This document shows, one piece after another, positions 1-8,259 of a stretch of 64,000 nt of DNA. How positions within the stretch are numbered: the stretch's first letter is position 1; each line of letters begins with the position of its first letter. The stretch lies in the NCBI RefSeq assembly GCF_000226315.1, contig NC_016026.1, forward strand, positions 2,294,001 to 2,358,000, given 5' to 3'. This stretch comes from Micavibrio aeruginosavorus ARL-13. Its GTDB lineage: Bacteria; Pseudomonadota; Alphaproteobacteria; Micavibrionales; Micavibrionaceae. The notes below the pieces were generated by a model. It saw nothing but the letters and a program-made list of their open reading frames with translations. It was not told the origin of the DNA and did no database searches. The translations under genes and the position numbers were made by a program.

Positions 1-921
1 CAGTTGCGCCAGTTCGCGGGCCTGATCATCGGAATCATTCACGTCTTTCAACATCACATATTCAAACGTGATGCGGCGATTATCGCTGAGGCCCGGATAG
101 TTGCGGCAGGCATCCAGCAATTCGGCCAGCGGGTATTTGTTGTTGATCGGCATAATCTCGCTGCGCACCGCATCGTTCGGCGCGTGCAGGGAAATGGCCA
201 GATTGACGTTGAGTTCTTCGCCACATTGAACAATCTGCGGCACAACGCCGGATGTGGACAGGGTAATGCGGCGTTTGGAAATTCCGAGACCGTCTTCGTC
301 CATGCAAATCTGCATCGCCTTGGCCACGTTGGCGTAGTTATAGAGCGGTTCACCCATACCCATCAAAACGATGTTGGTCAGGTCGCGGCCCTGGTTCGCA
401 TCTTTCTTTTCACCCGCAACCGGCCATTCGCCCAGAACGTCGCGGGCATACATAATCTGTTGCAGGATTTCATGGGGCCCGAGATTGCGGACCAGCGGCT
501 GCGTGCCCGTGTGGCAGAAGCGGCAGGTCAGCGTGCAGCCCACTTGCGATGATACGCACAGCGTTCCGCGATCGGCCTCCGGGATAAAGACCATTTCAAT
601 TTGTTGACCATCCGCCATGACCAGCAGCCATTTCATCGTGCCGTCGGTGGATTTTTGTTCCGTCATCACGCCCGGGCGTTCAATGGAGAATTTTTCGATG
701 AGCGTATCGCGCAAATCGCGCGGCAGGTTGGTCATCGCTTCAAAATCGGTCACACCCCGGTGGTAAACCCAGTGCCAAACCTGTTTCGCGCGGAATTTGG
801 GCAGGCCGTGTTCCTCCAGCGCCGCGATCATTTCGGGCAGGGTGAGACCGATCAGGGCAATGCGGCCGGCCGCGTCGGTACGCGGGGCGGCAAATTTCGT
901 GGCATGGGATGTAACGCTCAT
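1..921 (-). CDS. rlmN: Dual-specificity 23S rRNA/tRNA adenine C2 methyltransferase RlmN, 3' end cut off
   Basis: Radical-SAM enzyme that methylates C2 of A2503 in 23S rRNA and A37 of some tRNAs. The frame runs off the left edge; 307 codons are present, so the C-terminus with its second catalytic Cys is not seen. Visible are the CX3CX2C cluster ligands (C129, C133, C136 in GCTLTCRFCHTGTQ), the nearby C122, the GMGEPLYN motif and the KRRITLSTSG strand, all diagnostic of the family. Start chosen at the ATG at 921 (MSVTSHATK); an in-frame ATG at 933 is the alternative, and neither has a clear Shine-Dalgarno sequence. It is transcribed divergently from the Cys/His-rich miniprotein gene. Confidence 0.95.
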   Translation of the reverse strand, partial: MSVTSHATKFAAPRTDAAGRIALIGLTLPEMIAALEEHGLPKFRAKQVWHWVYHRGVTDFEAMTNLPRDLRDTLIEKFSIERPGVMTEQKSTDGTMKWLLVMADGQQIEMVFIPEADRGTLCVSSQVGCTLTCRFCHTGTQPLVRNLGPHEILQQIMYARDVLGEWPVAGEKKDANQGRDLTNIVLMGMGEPLYNYANVAKAMQICMDEDGLGISKRRITLSTSGVVPQIVQCGEELNVNLAISLHAPNDAVRSEIMPINNKYPLAELLDACRNYPGLSDNRRITFEYVMLKDVNDSDDQARELAQL

Positions 922-985
922 GCGCGCATACATACAGGAGGGGGGCCGGAAAAGTCAAAGAAAAGCGGAAAAACGTGCGTTTTCA

Positions 986-1020
986 GGGGGCCATGCCCCC
1001 CTATTCCCCCGTATGGGGGG
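986..1020. repeat. Two adjacent G/C-only palindromes
   Basis: GGGGGCCATGCCCCC (986-1000) is followed at once by CCCCCGTATGGGGG (1006-1019). They lie between the divergent rlmN and miniprotein genes. They have no U-tract on either side, so they do not look like normal intrinsic terminators. Their role is unknown. Confidence 0.5.
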
Positions 1021-1167
1021 TTTGGCGAATCCCCTTGCCGATCCCCATGGAAACCCCATATCATTACTGGGATGGCCGCGATTGATCCGCCAAGTTTGAG
1101 TAAGTCGGATCTGGCAAATCAAAAATCGGACCATCCCATCTTATTCATTCAAAGGGGAACGGACACC

Positions 1168-1371
1168 ATGTTTGCGAAAATCAAAGAATTGCTGGGCGGT
1201 AGCAAAAGCGAATCCGCACAAAAATCCGGGTGCTGCGGCGCCCACGCCAAGCGCGTTGAAGAAGGCCAATCCTGTTGTGGGGCCAGCAAGGCCGAAGCAG
1301 CCGAGAAACCGCAAGGCGGCGGGTGCTGTGGCGGTCATGGCCATCACCACGGGCATCATCATCAGCACTAA
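1168..1371 (+). CDS. Small Cys/His-rich putative metal-binding protein
   Basis: A 67-residue protein I do not recognise as a named family. After a short amphipathic N-terminus (MFAKIKELLGG) it carries three CC pairs at residues 22-23, 36-37 and 53-54, each in a CCG context, and a histidine-rich tail (HGHHHGHHHQH, residues 57-67). Such spacing suggests binding of a soft or transition metal (Cu, Zn, Ni) or a metal-storage or chaperone role; this is inference from composition only. The ATG at 1168 is preceded by AAAGGGGAAC (1151-1160), a good ribosome binding site. A longer upstream reading frame exists but lacks a start with such a site. Two hairpins follow directly, so it is probably a single-gene transcript. 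Confidence 0.75.
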   Translation: MFAKIKELLGGSKSESAQKSGCCGAHAKRVEEGQSCCGASKAEAAEKPQGGGCCGGHGHHHGHHHQH

Positions 1372-1395
1372 TCGAGGCTGATGTTTATAAAGACA

Positions 1396-1428
1396 GGAAC
1401 CCGCAAGAGCCAATACGGCCCGGGTTCC
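1396..1428. other. Hairpin downstream of the Cys/His miniprotein
   Basis: GGAACCCG (1396-1403) pairs perfectly with CGGGTTCC (1421-1428). It lies between the miniprotein stop and a second, more typical terminator, so it may stabilise the 3' end of the transcript. Confidence 0.45.
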
Positions 1429-1436
1429 ATGCCAGG

Positions 1437-1475
1437 AAGGCGGTCCAGATGAGTGACCGCCTTTCTTGTTTTCCG
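1437..1475 (+). terminator. Intrinsic terminator of the Cys/His miniprotein gene
   Basis: Perfect 9-bp stem AAGGCGGTC (1437-1445) with GACCGCCTT (1455-1463), followed by the T-rich TCTTGTTTTCC. The rest of the 314-base gap 1372-1685 is an A/T-rich stretch leading to the acyltransferase gene; I saw no other feature in it. Confidence 0.75.
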
Positions 1476-1685
1476 GTTTATTTTCAAATGGTTTCGCCCA
1501 TCGCACCGCCCCATGCGGCGCTGTGCAATTTGCGACAGATCGCCTTTTATTCAAATCCCCATCAAATTTACGACAACACGTTGATTTAATTAAAAAAATC
1601 GTAAGCCAAAGCGCGTAGTATAAAGCTGGGACTATTTGTGAAATTAAATTTTAAACCGAAACAGTTTTATTTGGAGGTTTCCACC

Positions 1686-2573
1686 ATGTCGACCCAGGAT
1701 TTTCTGGCCACATGTCTGGACAGTGTGCGATCCAAATCTTTCTATCCTGCGTACCAGAAAGCGTTTCGCATTATTCAGGCTGATACCAATGCCTTGAAGG
1801 AAATTGTGTTCCGACTTCGATATGAAATTTATTGTGTCGATAACGATATGGAACAAACAAGCGGTGCATCGACCAGCGCGATGGAGAAAGACGCGTTCGA
1901 CGATAATTCACTGCACTATCTGCTCTATCACAAAATGACGGACGAACCGGTGGGCACGGTGCGTGTGGTCATGCCGCGCACAGATCGGCCGTTGAGCAGT
2001 TTTCCGCTGCAATTCGTTTGCGACCACCCCTTGTTACACATGCCGGACCGGGTCCATCGCTTTTGCGAAGTGTCCCGCCTGTGCATGACGCGGGATTTCC
2101 GCCGCCGTCCGGGCGATGGCCGCGTGTTGCCCAGCTATAACGAACAGGACCAGGCCGTGCGCATGAACGCCGATGGCACAACGGTGTTTATCCGTCGGGT
2201 TATCCCGTTCGCGCCGCTGGGCCTTCTGCGCGCCGCGTTTGAAGGGGCGTTGGATAACGGCCTGACCGATTGCGTCTGCGTGATGGACCCGGACCAGCTC
2301 TATGCCCTGCAACGCATCGGCCTGTCCTACCGCGTTCTGGGCCCGCGTCTGGATATTGGCGGGCAACAGCAGCCGATCATCTTCAACATCAAACATGCGC
2401 TGGACAATATGATCCTGCAAAACCCGCCCTGCTGGGAAATCGTGTCCGACCGGGGCCGCCTGCATATCAAGGCAAACGAGCTGGATCAAAACCAGTGGCA
2501 GGACCAGATTTTCGACCAGCAATGCATGGATATGATTTTTGAACGGCTGACCACACCGCCGCCCCGCGTGTAA
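1686..2573 (+). CDS. GNAT-type acyltransferase of the PEP-CTERM/exosortase-associated or autoinducer-synthase class
   Basis: A 295-residue cytosolic protein. The N-terminal half contains FRLRYEIYCVDN (about residues 44-55), GTVRVVMPR and FCEVSRLCM. This layout (RYxVY-like entry, GTxR strand, ExSRL) is typical of acyl-homoserine-lactone-synthase-like GNAT proteins and of the acyltransferases annotated as PEP-CTERM/exosortase associated. I see no exosortase, PEP-CTERM protein or LuxR regulator nearby, so its acyl donor and product are unknown. The start at 1686 is supported by GGAGG at 1673-1677; an earlier in-frame start at 1638 has no such support. It is a lone gene after an A/T-rich leader. 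Confidence 0.75.
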   Translation: MSTQDFLATCLDSVRSKSFYPAYQKAFRIIQADTNALKEIVFRLRYEIYCVDNDMEQTSGASTSAMEKDAFDDNSLHYLLYHKMTDEPVGTVRVVMPRTDRPLSSFPLQFVCDHPLLHMPDRVHRFCEVSRLCMTRDFRRRPGDGRVLPSYNEQDQAVRMNADGTTVFIRRVIPFAPLGLLRAAFEGALDNGLTDCVCVMDPDQLYALQRIGLSYRVLGPRLDIGGQQQPIIFNIKHALDNMILQNPPCWEIVSDRGRLHIKANELDQNQWQDQIFDQQCMDMIFERLTTPPPRV

Positions 2574-2708
2574 AAAACCCACGCGCGGATGGCCGTCCAT
2601 TCCTTAGATTTTTGCCTAAACTTTGACCCTAACTTCGCCGCCATCGGTCCTTGTGACCGGGCGGTTTTTCTTTTTTGGAAACCACGGACTAACATGGATT
2701 TTTATTTC

Positions 2709-2780
2709 GTCATTCCGGCGAAAGCCGGAATCCAGACGATTCACCCACCGGATACCGACTTTCGTCGGTATCCGGTGGGT
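2709..2780. repeat. REP-like palindromic element, double hairpin
   Basis: First hairpin: ATTCCGGC (2712-2719), loop GAAA, GCCGGAAT (2724-2731). Second: a perfect 17-bp inverted repeat starting ACCCACCGGATACCGAC (2743-2759), loop TTTC, with its exact complement at 2764-2780. The CATTCC-stem-GGAATCCA core recurs at 24931-25000 and 33338-33406, with a related form near 38936-38961. It lies in the gap before thrC, too far from its start to be a simple leader. Confidence 0.8.
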
Positions 2781-2860
2781 GGGGGTTGCGCCCCCATCTG
2801 TGGCCCCATCCCCTTCATTTCCCTAATGAATCAATAAGCTTTTTATGCTCAAATACCCCT

Positions 2861-4273
2861 ATGATTCGTTATGTTTCCACCCGGGGTCCGGGCACACCGC
2901 AATCCTTTACCGATGTCATGCTGGCCGGGCTGGCGCCCGATTCGGGGCTGTATATCCCCGACATGTGGCCGGAGATTGACCGCGACCTGCTCTCACATCT
3001 GGCGGGCACGCCCTATACCAACGTGGCCATGGAAATCATGACGCCGTTTATCGGCAAGGCCGTGCCGCCGGACGTTCTGTTCAAAATTCTGCAGGACACG
3101 TATGAAGGTGGGTCGTTTGACCATGCCTGCGTGGCCCCGCTGGTTCAGGTTGGGCCATCCGCATGGATCATGGAATTGTTCCACGGCCCGACATTGTCAT
3201 TCAAGGATTACGCCCTGCAATTTATTGGCCGGCTGTTCGATTATTTATTGGAACAGAAAGGCCAGCGCCTGACCATCGTCGGCGCCACATCGGGCGATAC
3301 CGGATCGGCGGCGATTGAAGCCTGCCGCAATTGCAAGAATATCGACATCTTCATCCTGCACCCCAAGGGACGCACATCGGAAATCCAACGCCGTCAAATG
3401 ACGACAGTGGAGGCACCGAATGTATTTAACATTGCCGTAGAGGGCACATTTGATGATTGCCAGACATTGGTGAAAACCATGCTGGGCGATGCGAAAATGC
3501 GCGGGGATTTAAATTTGTCCGCCATCAACTCCATCAACTGGGCCCGTATTATGGCGCAGATCGTGTATTACGCGACCGCCGCGCTGGCGTTGGGCGCGCC
3601 CCATCGCCCGGTATCCTTCGCCGTGCCCACGGGCAATTTCGGCAATGTCTATGCCGGATGGTGCGCGCGCCGCATCGGCTTGCCCATCGATCAATTGATC
3701 GTGGCCACGAACAAGAACGATATCCTGACCCGGTTCTTTGAAACGGGTGACATGCGGATGGAACGGGTCATGCCAACCCTGTCCCCCAGCATGGATATTC
3801 AGATTTCCAGTAACTTTGAACGCTACCTGTGCGACTTAATGGGCCGGGATTATGATGGCCTCAAGAAACTGATGCATGCGTTCAAGGTGCAGAAGGCCTT
3901 TATTATGAACCCGGATTCGATGCAGAAGGCCAAGCGCGAATTCACCGCGCAACGCTGTGATGATGAAACCACGTTACAAACCATGCGCGAATGTTATTTG
4001 CAATCGGGCATCATGATCGACCCGCACACGGCTGTTGGCCTGTATGGTGCGATGACGAAGCGGGATGATCCGTCCGTTCCGGTCGTAGCGCTGGCCTGTG
4101 CCCACCCGGCCAAATTCCCCGATGCCGTGGAAAAAGCCATTGGCATCCGCCCGCCCATGCCCGCTGTTCTGGATGGCCTGCTGGGCAAGGCAGAACATTA
4201 CATCGTCCTGCCCAACGATTTGGGTAAGGTGCAGGGCTATATCCGTAACGAAGCCAAAGCGATTCGCCGCTAA
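2861..4273 (+). CDS. thrC: Threonine synthase
   Basis: PLP enzyme converting O-phospho-L-homoserine to L-threonine. The 470-residue length fits the long proteobacterial class. The N-terminus MIRYVSTRG is typical, the PLP lysine lies in LSFKDYALQ (K115), and the phosphate-binding region GATSGDTGSAA follows. The ATG at 2861 gives the usual family N-terminus; the frame extends upstream to 2786, but that part does not resemble the family. The M16 peptidase gene follows 57 bases downstream on the same strand. In many Alphaproteobacteria thrC is also followed by an M16 peptidase and a GNAT gene (from memory), the same order as here. Confidence 0.96.
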   Translation: MIRYVSTRGPGTPQSFTDVMLAGLAPDSGLYIPDMWPEIDRDLLSHLAGTPYTNVAMEIMTPFIGKAVPPDVLFKILQDTYEGGSFDHACVAPLVQVGPSAWIMELFHGPTLSFKDYALQFIGRLFDYLLEQKGQRLTIVGATSGDTGSAAIEACRNCKNIDIFILHPKGRTSEIQRRQMTTVEAPNVFNIAVEGTFDDCQTLVKTMLGDAKMRGDLNLSAINSINWARIMAQIVYYATAALALGAPHRPVSFAVPTGNFGNVYAGWCARRIGLPIDQLIVATNKNDILTRFFETGDMRMERVMPTLSPSMDIQISSNFERYLCDLMGRDYDGLKKLMHAFKVQKAFIMNPDSMQKAKREFTAQRCDDETTLQTMRECYLQSGIMIDPHTAVGLYGAMTKRDDPSVPVVALACAHPAKFPDAVEKAIGIRPPMPAVLDGLLGKAEHYIVLPNDLGKVQGYIRNEAKAIRR

Positions 4274-4330
4274 CCCCTTATTCGCGCTGACCCTTGCCGC
4301 AACCCCAGGATTGATCTATCTCTAAACGTT

Positions 4331-5593
4331 ATGAGCATTGAAATCACAACCCTGCCCGGGGGTCTCCGGGTTGTTACCGATTCAATTCCGTCCATGGATT
4401 CCGTGGCGATCGGCGTTTGGGCCGCCGTTGGCACACGCCACGAAGATATGGTCCATAACGGCGTCGCTCACATGGTCGAACATATGATGTTCAAGGGCAC
4501 CAAAACCCGCACCGCCGCCCAAATCGCCGAAGCGATCGAGGATGTCGGCGGCAATGTCAATGCGTACACCAGCCGCGACATCACCGCATATCACGTTCAT
4601 CTGTTAAAGGATCATACGCCGCTGGCGATGGATATTCTGTCCGACATTCTGCAACACACCACCATGCCGGATGATGAGGTTGAGCGCGAACGCGATGTCA
4701 TCCTGCAGGAAATCGGGATGAGCAACGACACGCCCGACGATCTGGTGTTCGATCTGTATCAGGAAACGGCCTACCCCGATCAGGCGCTCGGCGCGCCCAT
4801 TCTGGGCCGCAACGATATTATTGCAAACATGCAGCGCGATACGTTGCAGGGCTACGTCAATCGCTGCTACACGCCGAAAAATCTGGTGCTGTCCGCCGCG
4901 GGCAATATTACGCATGACGCCTTGGTCAAAATGGCAATGGAGCGTTTCAACGCCCTGCCCAAGGACCAAAACATCACAACCAAGCCCGCCAATTATACAG
5001 GCGGACAAAGCCGCGCGGAGAAGGATCTGGAACAAAGCCATATCGTTATGGGGTTCCAGGGCATTTCCCGCCATGACGAGGATTATTACGCCGCCGTGGC
5101 CCTGTCCACCATTCTGGGCGGCGGCATGTCATCACGGCTGTTCCAGGAAGTGCGCGAAAAACGCGGATTGGTGTATTCCGTGTTCAGCTTCCACAGCTCC
5201 TACGCCGATGATGGCCAGTTTGCCGTGTATGCAGGCACCGGCCCGGAACGTCTGGGTGAATTGATCCCGGTCGTCTGCGATGAATTGAAAAAAATTGCCA
5301 ATGACGTGGTCAGCGACGCCGAATTGAAACGGGCCAAAACCCAGATGAAATCCGGATTGCTGATGGCGCGCGAATCCATGATGACCCGTGCCGGGCAACA
5401 GGCCAAACACCTGATCTATTTCGACAAGAAACTGGATGTCGCTGAATTGCTGCACAAGATCGATGCTGTGACGGGCGATGATATTTTGCGCTTGTCCCAG
5501 CGAATTTTTGCAACGGTTCCGACCGTGGCGGCGCTTGGACCGCTCCAGCAACTGGAATCCTATGAATCTTTACGCGCCCGCCTGCGCGCTTAA
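4331..5593 (+). CDS. M16 family zinc metallopeptidase (mitochondrial-processing-peptidase-like)
   Basis: A 420-residue protein of the pitrilysin/MPP-beta group. The inverted zinc motif HXXEH is HMVEH (H47, E50, H51), and the third ligand is probably E127 in DVILQEIGMS. The C-terminal half has the glycine-rich LGGGMSSRLFQEVREKRGL stretch typical of processing-peptidase subunits. There is no signal peptide, so it should act in the cytoplasm. It lies just downstream of thrC and 21 bases upstream of the RimJ-like gene, probably in one transcript. The substrate is unknown; alphaproteobacterial homologues are mostly annotated only as putative peptidases. Confidence 0.93.
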   Translation: MSIEITTLPGGLRVVTDSIPSMDSVAIGVWAAVGTRHEDMVHNGVAHMVEHMMFKGTKTRTAAQIAEAIEDVGGNVNAYTSRDITAYHVHLLKDHTPLAMDILSDILQHTTMPDDEVERERDVILQEIGMSNDTPDDLVFDLYQETAYPDQALGAPILGRNDIIANMQRDTLQGYVNRCYTPKNLVLSAAGNITHDALVKMAMERFNALPKDQNITTKPANYTGGQSRAEKDLEQSHIVMGFQGISRHDEDYYAAVALSTILGGGMSSRLFQEVREKRGLVYSVFSFHSSYADDGQFAVYAGTGPERLGELIPVVCDELKKIANDVVSDAELKRAKTQMKSGLLMARESMMTRAGQQAKHLIYFDKKLDVAELLHKIDAVTGDDILRLSQRIFATVPTVAALGPLQQLESYESLRARLRA

Positions 5594-5614
5594 GGATTAA
5601 CGAAGGGGGGCCGC

Positions 5615-6250
5615 ATGAACATTGCCAATTTACTGCGCCCCGCGGCCCCTTCTGCACGATCCATTTCTTTATCACTGAGTGGTGAACGTGTTGTTATCCG
5701 CACGCCCGAGCGGCGTGACATGGACCAGTGGATTGCGGCGCGTACGCGCAACCGGTCCTATCTTCAGCCGTATGAACCCAAATGGCCGGATGATGCGCTG
5801 ACCTCAGCCGCTTTTAATAGACGCTTAGGCCGGCAGCAACGCGATATTCGCACCGGGCATGCGTGCCCATTTCTGATCATTCGGCTGGATAATCTGCAAC
5901 TGATCGGGGCCATCAATCTGAACAATATTGTGCGCGGGGCCGCACAATATGCGTCGATGGGATATTGGCTGGATGAACAATCCCAAGGTCAGGGATATAT
6001 GACCGAGGCCGCGATGCTGGCCCTTGGCCATGCGTTTGGCCCTTTAAAGCTGCACAGAATTAACGCCGGATGCGTGCCGCATAATGGCCGCAGCAAATCC
6101 CTGCTGACCCGACTTGGGTTTGAAGAAGAGGGATATGCAAAACGCTATCTGCAAATCAACGGTGAATGGCAGGACCACATCCTGTTCGGCCTGAGCATCG
6201 AAACCTGGAAAACCACACTGCCCGGATCAACATTGAATATTCCAGCTTGA
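5615..6250 (+). CDS. GNAT N-acetyltransferase, RimJ/RimL type
   Basis: A 211-residue acetyl-CoA-dependent acetyltransferase. Family features are RTPERRDMDQWIAAR near the N-terminus, the GYWLDEQSQGQGYMTEA acetyl-CoA loop (about residues 116-132) and NGRSKSLLTRLGFEEEGYAK. RimJ acetylates the N-terminal alanine of ribosomal protein S5, but the family also covers other targets and the sequence alone does not decide. The start follows AAGGGGGG (5604-5611), a good ribosome binding site. It is the last gene of the thrC-peptidase-acetyltransferase run. Confidence 0.88.
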   Translation: MNIANLLRPAAPSARSISLSLSGERVVIRTPERRDMDQWIAARTRNRSYLQPYEPKWPDDALTSAAFNRRLGRQQRDIRTGHACPFLIIRLDNLQLIGAINLNNIVRGAAQYASMGYWLDEQSQGQGYMTEAAMLALGHAFGPLKLHRINAGCVPHNGRSKSLLTRLGFEEEGYAKRYLQINGEWQDHILFGLSIETWKTTLPGSTLNIPA

Positions 6251-6445
6251 TTAAAACGGGCTTTACGCATCGCCCCATTTCTGCATACAATAAGCAACAG
6301 AATGCGGATTGGCTCGAAAAACGATCCGCGCTCGCCACGGCGATGAGAATCAGGATCAGACTCACGCCTCTATTGTATTCTCGGGCGTAGTTATACCCGC
6401 ATCCTCATACAACGATGACGGGATCTTTCAAAAACCCATCAAACC

Positions 6446-6469
6446 TTTAAACCGCGATTGCGGTTTAAA
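6446..6469. promoter_or_regulatory. Perfect 10-bp palindrome just before the glycine-rich protein gene
   Basis: TTTAAACCGC (6446-6455), loop GATT, GCGGTTTAAA (6460-6469). It ends 20 bases before the ATG at 6490. It could be a terminator for the upstream acetyltransferase gene or an operator; the sequence does not decide. Confidence 0.5.
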
Positions 6470-6489
6470 AAACTATTTATACTGATCCA

Positions 6490-7635
6490 ATGCGCCCACA
6501 ATTTTTATTGATTCTGGCCTGTGGCTGTTTCGCTTTCGCTGAAACCGCGCTCGCCGCCTGCGCAAACCCCGCTGGCATCGGGGGCGATATTGTGTGGAAC
6601 AGCACAACAAACACGCCCGCTTATTGCGACAATTATGTGTGGATTGGCTTCCCCAAGGGAAACATGGTCACCCCCACATGCACCGCGCCAGCCGGCGTGC
6701 AAGGCCAGATCATGTACAATTCAACCAGCCATGTTTTGCAATATTGCGACGGCACGGCATGGTATGCCGCCGGCGCGCCGGGTGATGGTGGTGCGGGATG
6801 CACGGGCCCGGTGGGCACCGCCGGGGATCTTGTCTACAACACCACCCATAGCGCCCTGCAATATTGCGAAGGCGACCAGTGGATCAAGATTGGCCAAACC
6901 CCGCCCTGCGATTCAACGCCGATTGAATACACGACGCCGGGATCGGCAACCTACTCCGTTCCTTATAATTGCGAACAAATCACCATCCACGCCTATGGCG
7001 CGGGTGGTGGCGGCGCACTGAACAACGTATCGCGCGGCGCGGGCGGTGGTGGCGGGGCCAGTGCCGTTGTTCGCGTCAGTGATATCACACTCCTGGCCGT
7101 GGCCGGCGGCGGCGGTGGCGGTGGCGGAACCGAGGGTAAAAATTACAGCAATTCCCGCGGTGGTGGCGGCGGTTATGCGACAGCCACCGTGACCGTCACA
7201 CCCGGCGCGAACTTCAGCGTCTTTGTCGGCGGCGGGGGAATCAGCCCCAATTTGGATACAGGCGGGAATGGCGGCATTACATCACCGTATAACGGTGGGC
7301 GTGGCGGCAACCGGCGGGCCAATGGCACCGCCGCAACCTATGGCGGCGCGGGCGGCGGCGGATCAGAAAATAACGGGGCGAACTCCACATGGGGTGGCGC
7401 GGGCGGACGGGGCGATGACGGCGGATCGTGCGGATCATCCACCAATGGCGGCGCATGCAGCAACCAGCATGGCGGCGGCGGCGGCGGATACAGCATCAGT
7501 GGTGGAACTGTCATTTTGGGCGGCAATGGTGGCGCGGGTGGCGGCTTGGCCGCGAATGGCGGACCGGGCAACGGCGTTCAGGGCGGAACAGCAGGGGCAG
7601 GCAAAATCGTGATTATTCCGGGCGACGCGCCGTAG
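6490..7635 (+). CDS. Secreted glycine-rich protein with three Cys-containing N-terminal repeats
   Basis: A 381-residue protein with a clear signal peptide (FLLILACGCFAFAETALA, cleavage near residue 22). Residues about 23-145 hold three repeats of some 40-45 residues with the pattern C-x2-P-x-G-x2-G-x-[IL]-x-[WY]-N-[ST]-T, then YC[DE] and a W. A linker (YTTPGSATYSVPYNCEQITI) leads to about 200 residues very rich in glycine (GGGGGG runs), like glycine-rich tips of phage tail fibres and bacterial adhesins. There is no lipobox or membrane anchor. It probably acts outside the cell, perhaps in adhesion; this is inference from architecture. It is a lone gene convergent with the yqgE gene, whose stop lies 9 bases away. 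Confidence 0.8.
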   Translation: MRPQFLLILACGCFAFAETALAACANPAGIGGDIVWNSTTNTPAYCDNYVWIGFPKGNMVTPTCTAPAGVQGQIMYNSTSHVLQYCDGTAWYAAGAPGDGGAGCTGPVGTAGDLVYNTTHSALQYCEGDQWIKIGQTPPCDSTPIEYTTPGSATYSVPYNCEQITIHAYGAGGGGALNNVSRGAGGGGGASAVVRVSDITLLAVAGGGGGGGGTEGKNYSNSRGGGGGYATATVTVTPGANFSVFVGGGGISPNLDTGGNGGITSPYNGGRGGNRRANGTAATYGGAGGGGSENNGANSTWGGAGGRGDDGGSCGSSTNGGACSNQHGGGGGGYSISGGTVILGGNGGAGGGLAANGGPGNGVQGGTAGAGKIVIIPGDAP

Positions 7636-7644
7636 GCACGCCCT

Positions 7645-8241
7645 CTAAGCGCGTCCCGCAGCACCCGACAACATCGCCGGGTTGACACCCATGCGCTGAA
7701 TCGCGTTTTCCCATTTGCGCGCGGCATCAACACCGAACACCAAATCGGCGGAAGCATCGGTGATCAGCCAGGCATTATCCTGAATTTCCTGTTCCAATTG
7801 GCCCGGCGACCACCCGGCATATCCCAGCACGAACAGCATTTGTTCCGGCCCGCGCCCCTGAACAATTTCGCGCAGGGCATCCAGCGTACCGGTGACATGA
7901 ATATCGCTTTTCACACGCACGGTATCCTTCTGCGCGAAATCGGCGGAGTGCAGAACGAACCCGCGCCCGGATTCCACCGGACCGCCGCTCAACACTTGCA
8001 GGCTGTAGAGAATATCTTCATCCACATCATCATTGGCGACGTTGAGCTGGGCAACCAATTCGGAAAACTCCACACCCGGCAGCGGGTTGTTGATGACCAG
8101 ACCCATGGAACCCTTGTCATCATGCGCGCACATGAAAATCACCGCTTTTTGAAAGCGGGAATCGCCCATATTGGGCATCGCCAGCAACAATTTACCGACC
8201 AGAAATGTATCCGTCATGGATACGTCCGAAGAATCCGTCAT
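7645..8241 (-). CDS. YqgE/AlgH family protein (UPF0301)
   Basis: A 198-residue cytosolic protein of the conserved UPF0301/DUF179 family, whose biochemical role is not settled. Family features are GKLLLAMPNMGDSRFQKAV, the CAHDDKGSMGLVINNPL segment, the GGPVESGRGFVLHS motif and LGYAGWSPGQLEQEI near the C-terminus. Start at 8241 is supported by GGAAT nine bases upstream; an internal ATG (MTDTFLVGK, 8217) gives a length closer to E. coli YqgE. It follows the PBP1A gene on the same strand with an 18-base gap, so it is probably co-transcribed with it. Confidence 0.93.
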   Translation of the reverse strand: MTDSSDVSMTDTFLVGKLLLAMPNMGDSRFQKAVIFMCAHDDKGSMGLVINNPLPGVEFSELVAQLNVANDDVDEDILYSLQVLSGGPVESGRGFVLHSADFAQKDTVRVKSDIHVTGTLDALREIVQGRGPEQMLFVLGYAGWSPGQLEQEIQDNAWLITDASADLVFGVDAARKWENAIQRMGVNPAMLSGAAGRA

Positions 8242-8259
8242 GTGTTTATTCCATTCGCC

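Noticed and set aside
601-1167. Long plus-strand reading frame upstream of and in frame with the Cys/His miniprotein
   Set aside because: It overlaps rlmN on the other strand, has no ribosome binding site, and resembles no family; the ATG at 1168 is well supported.
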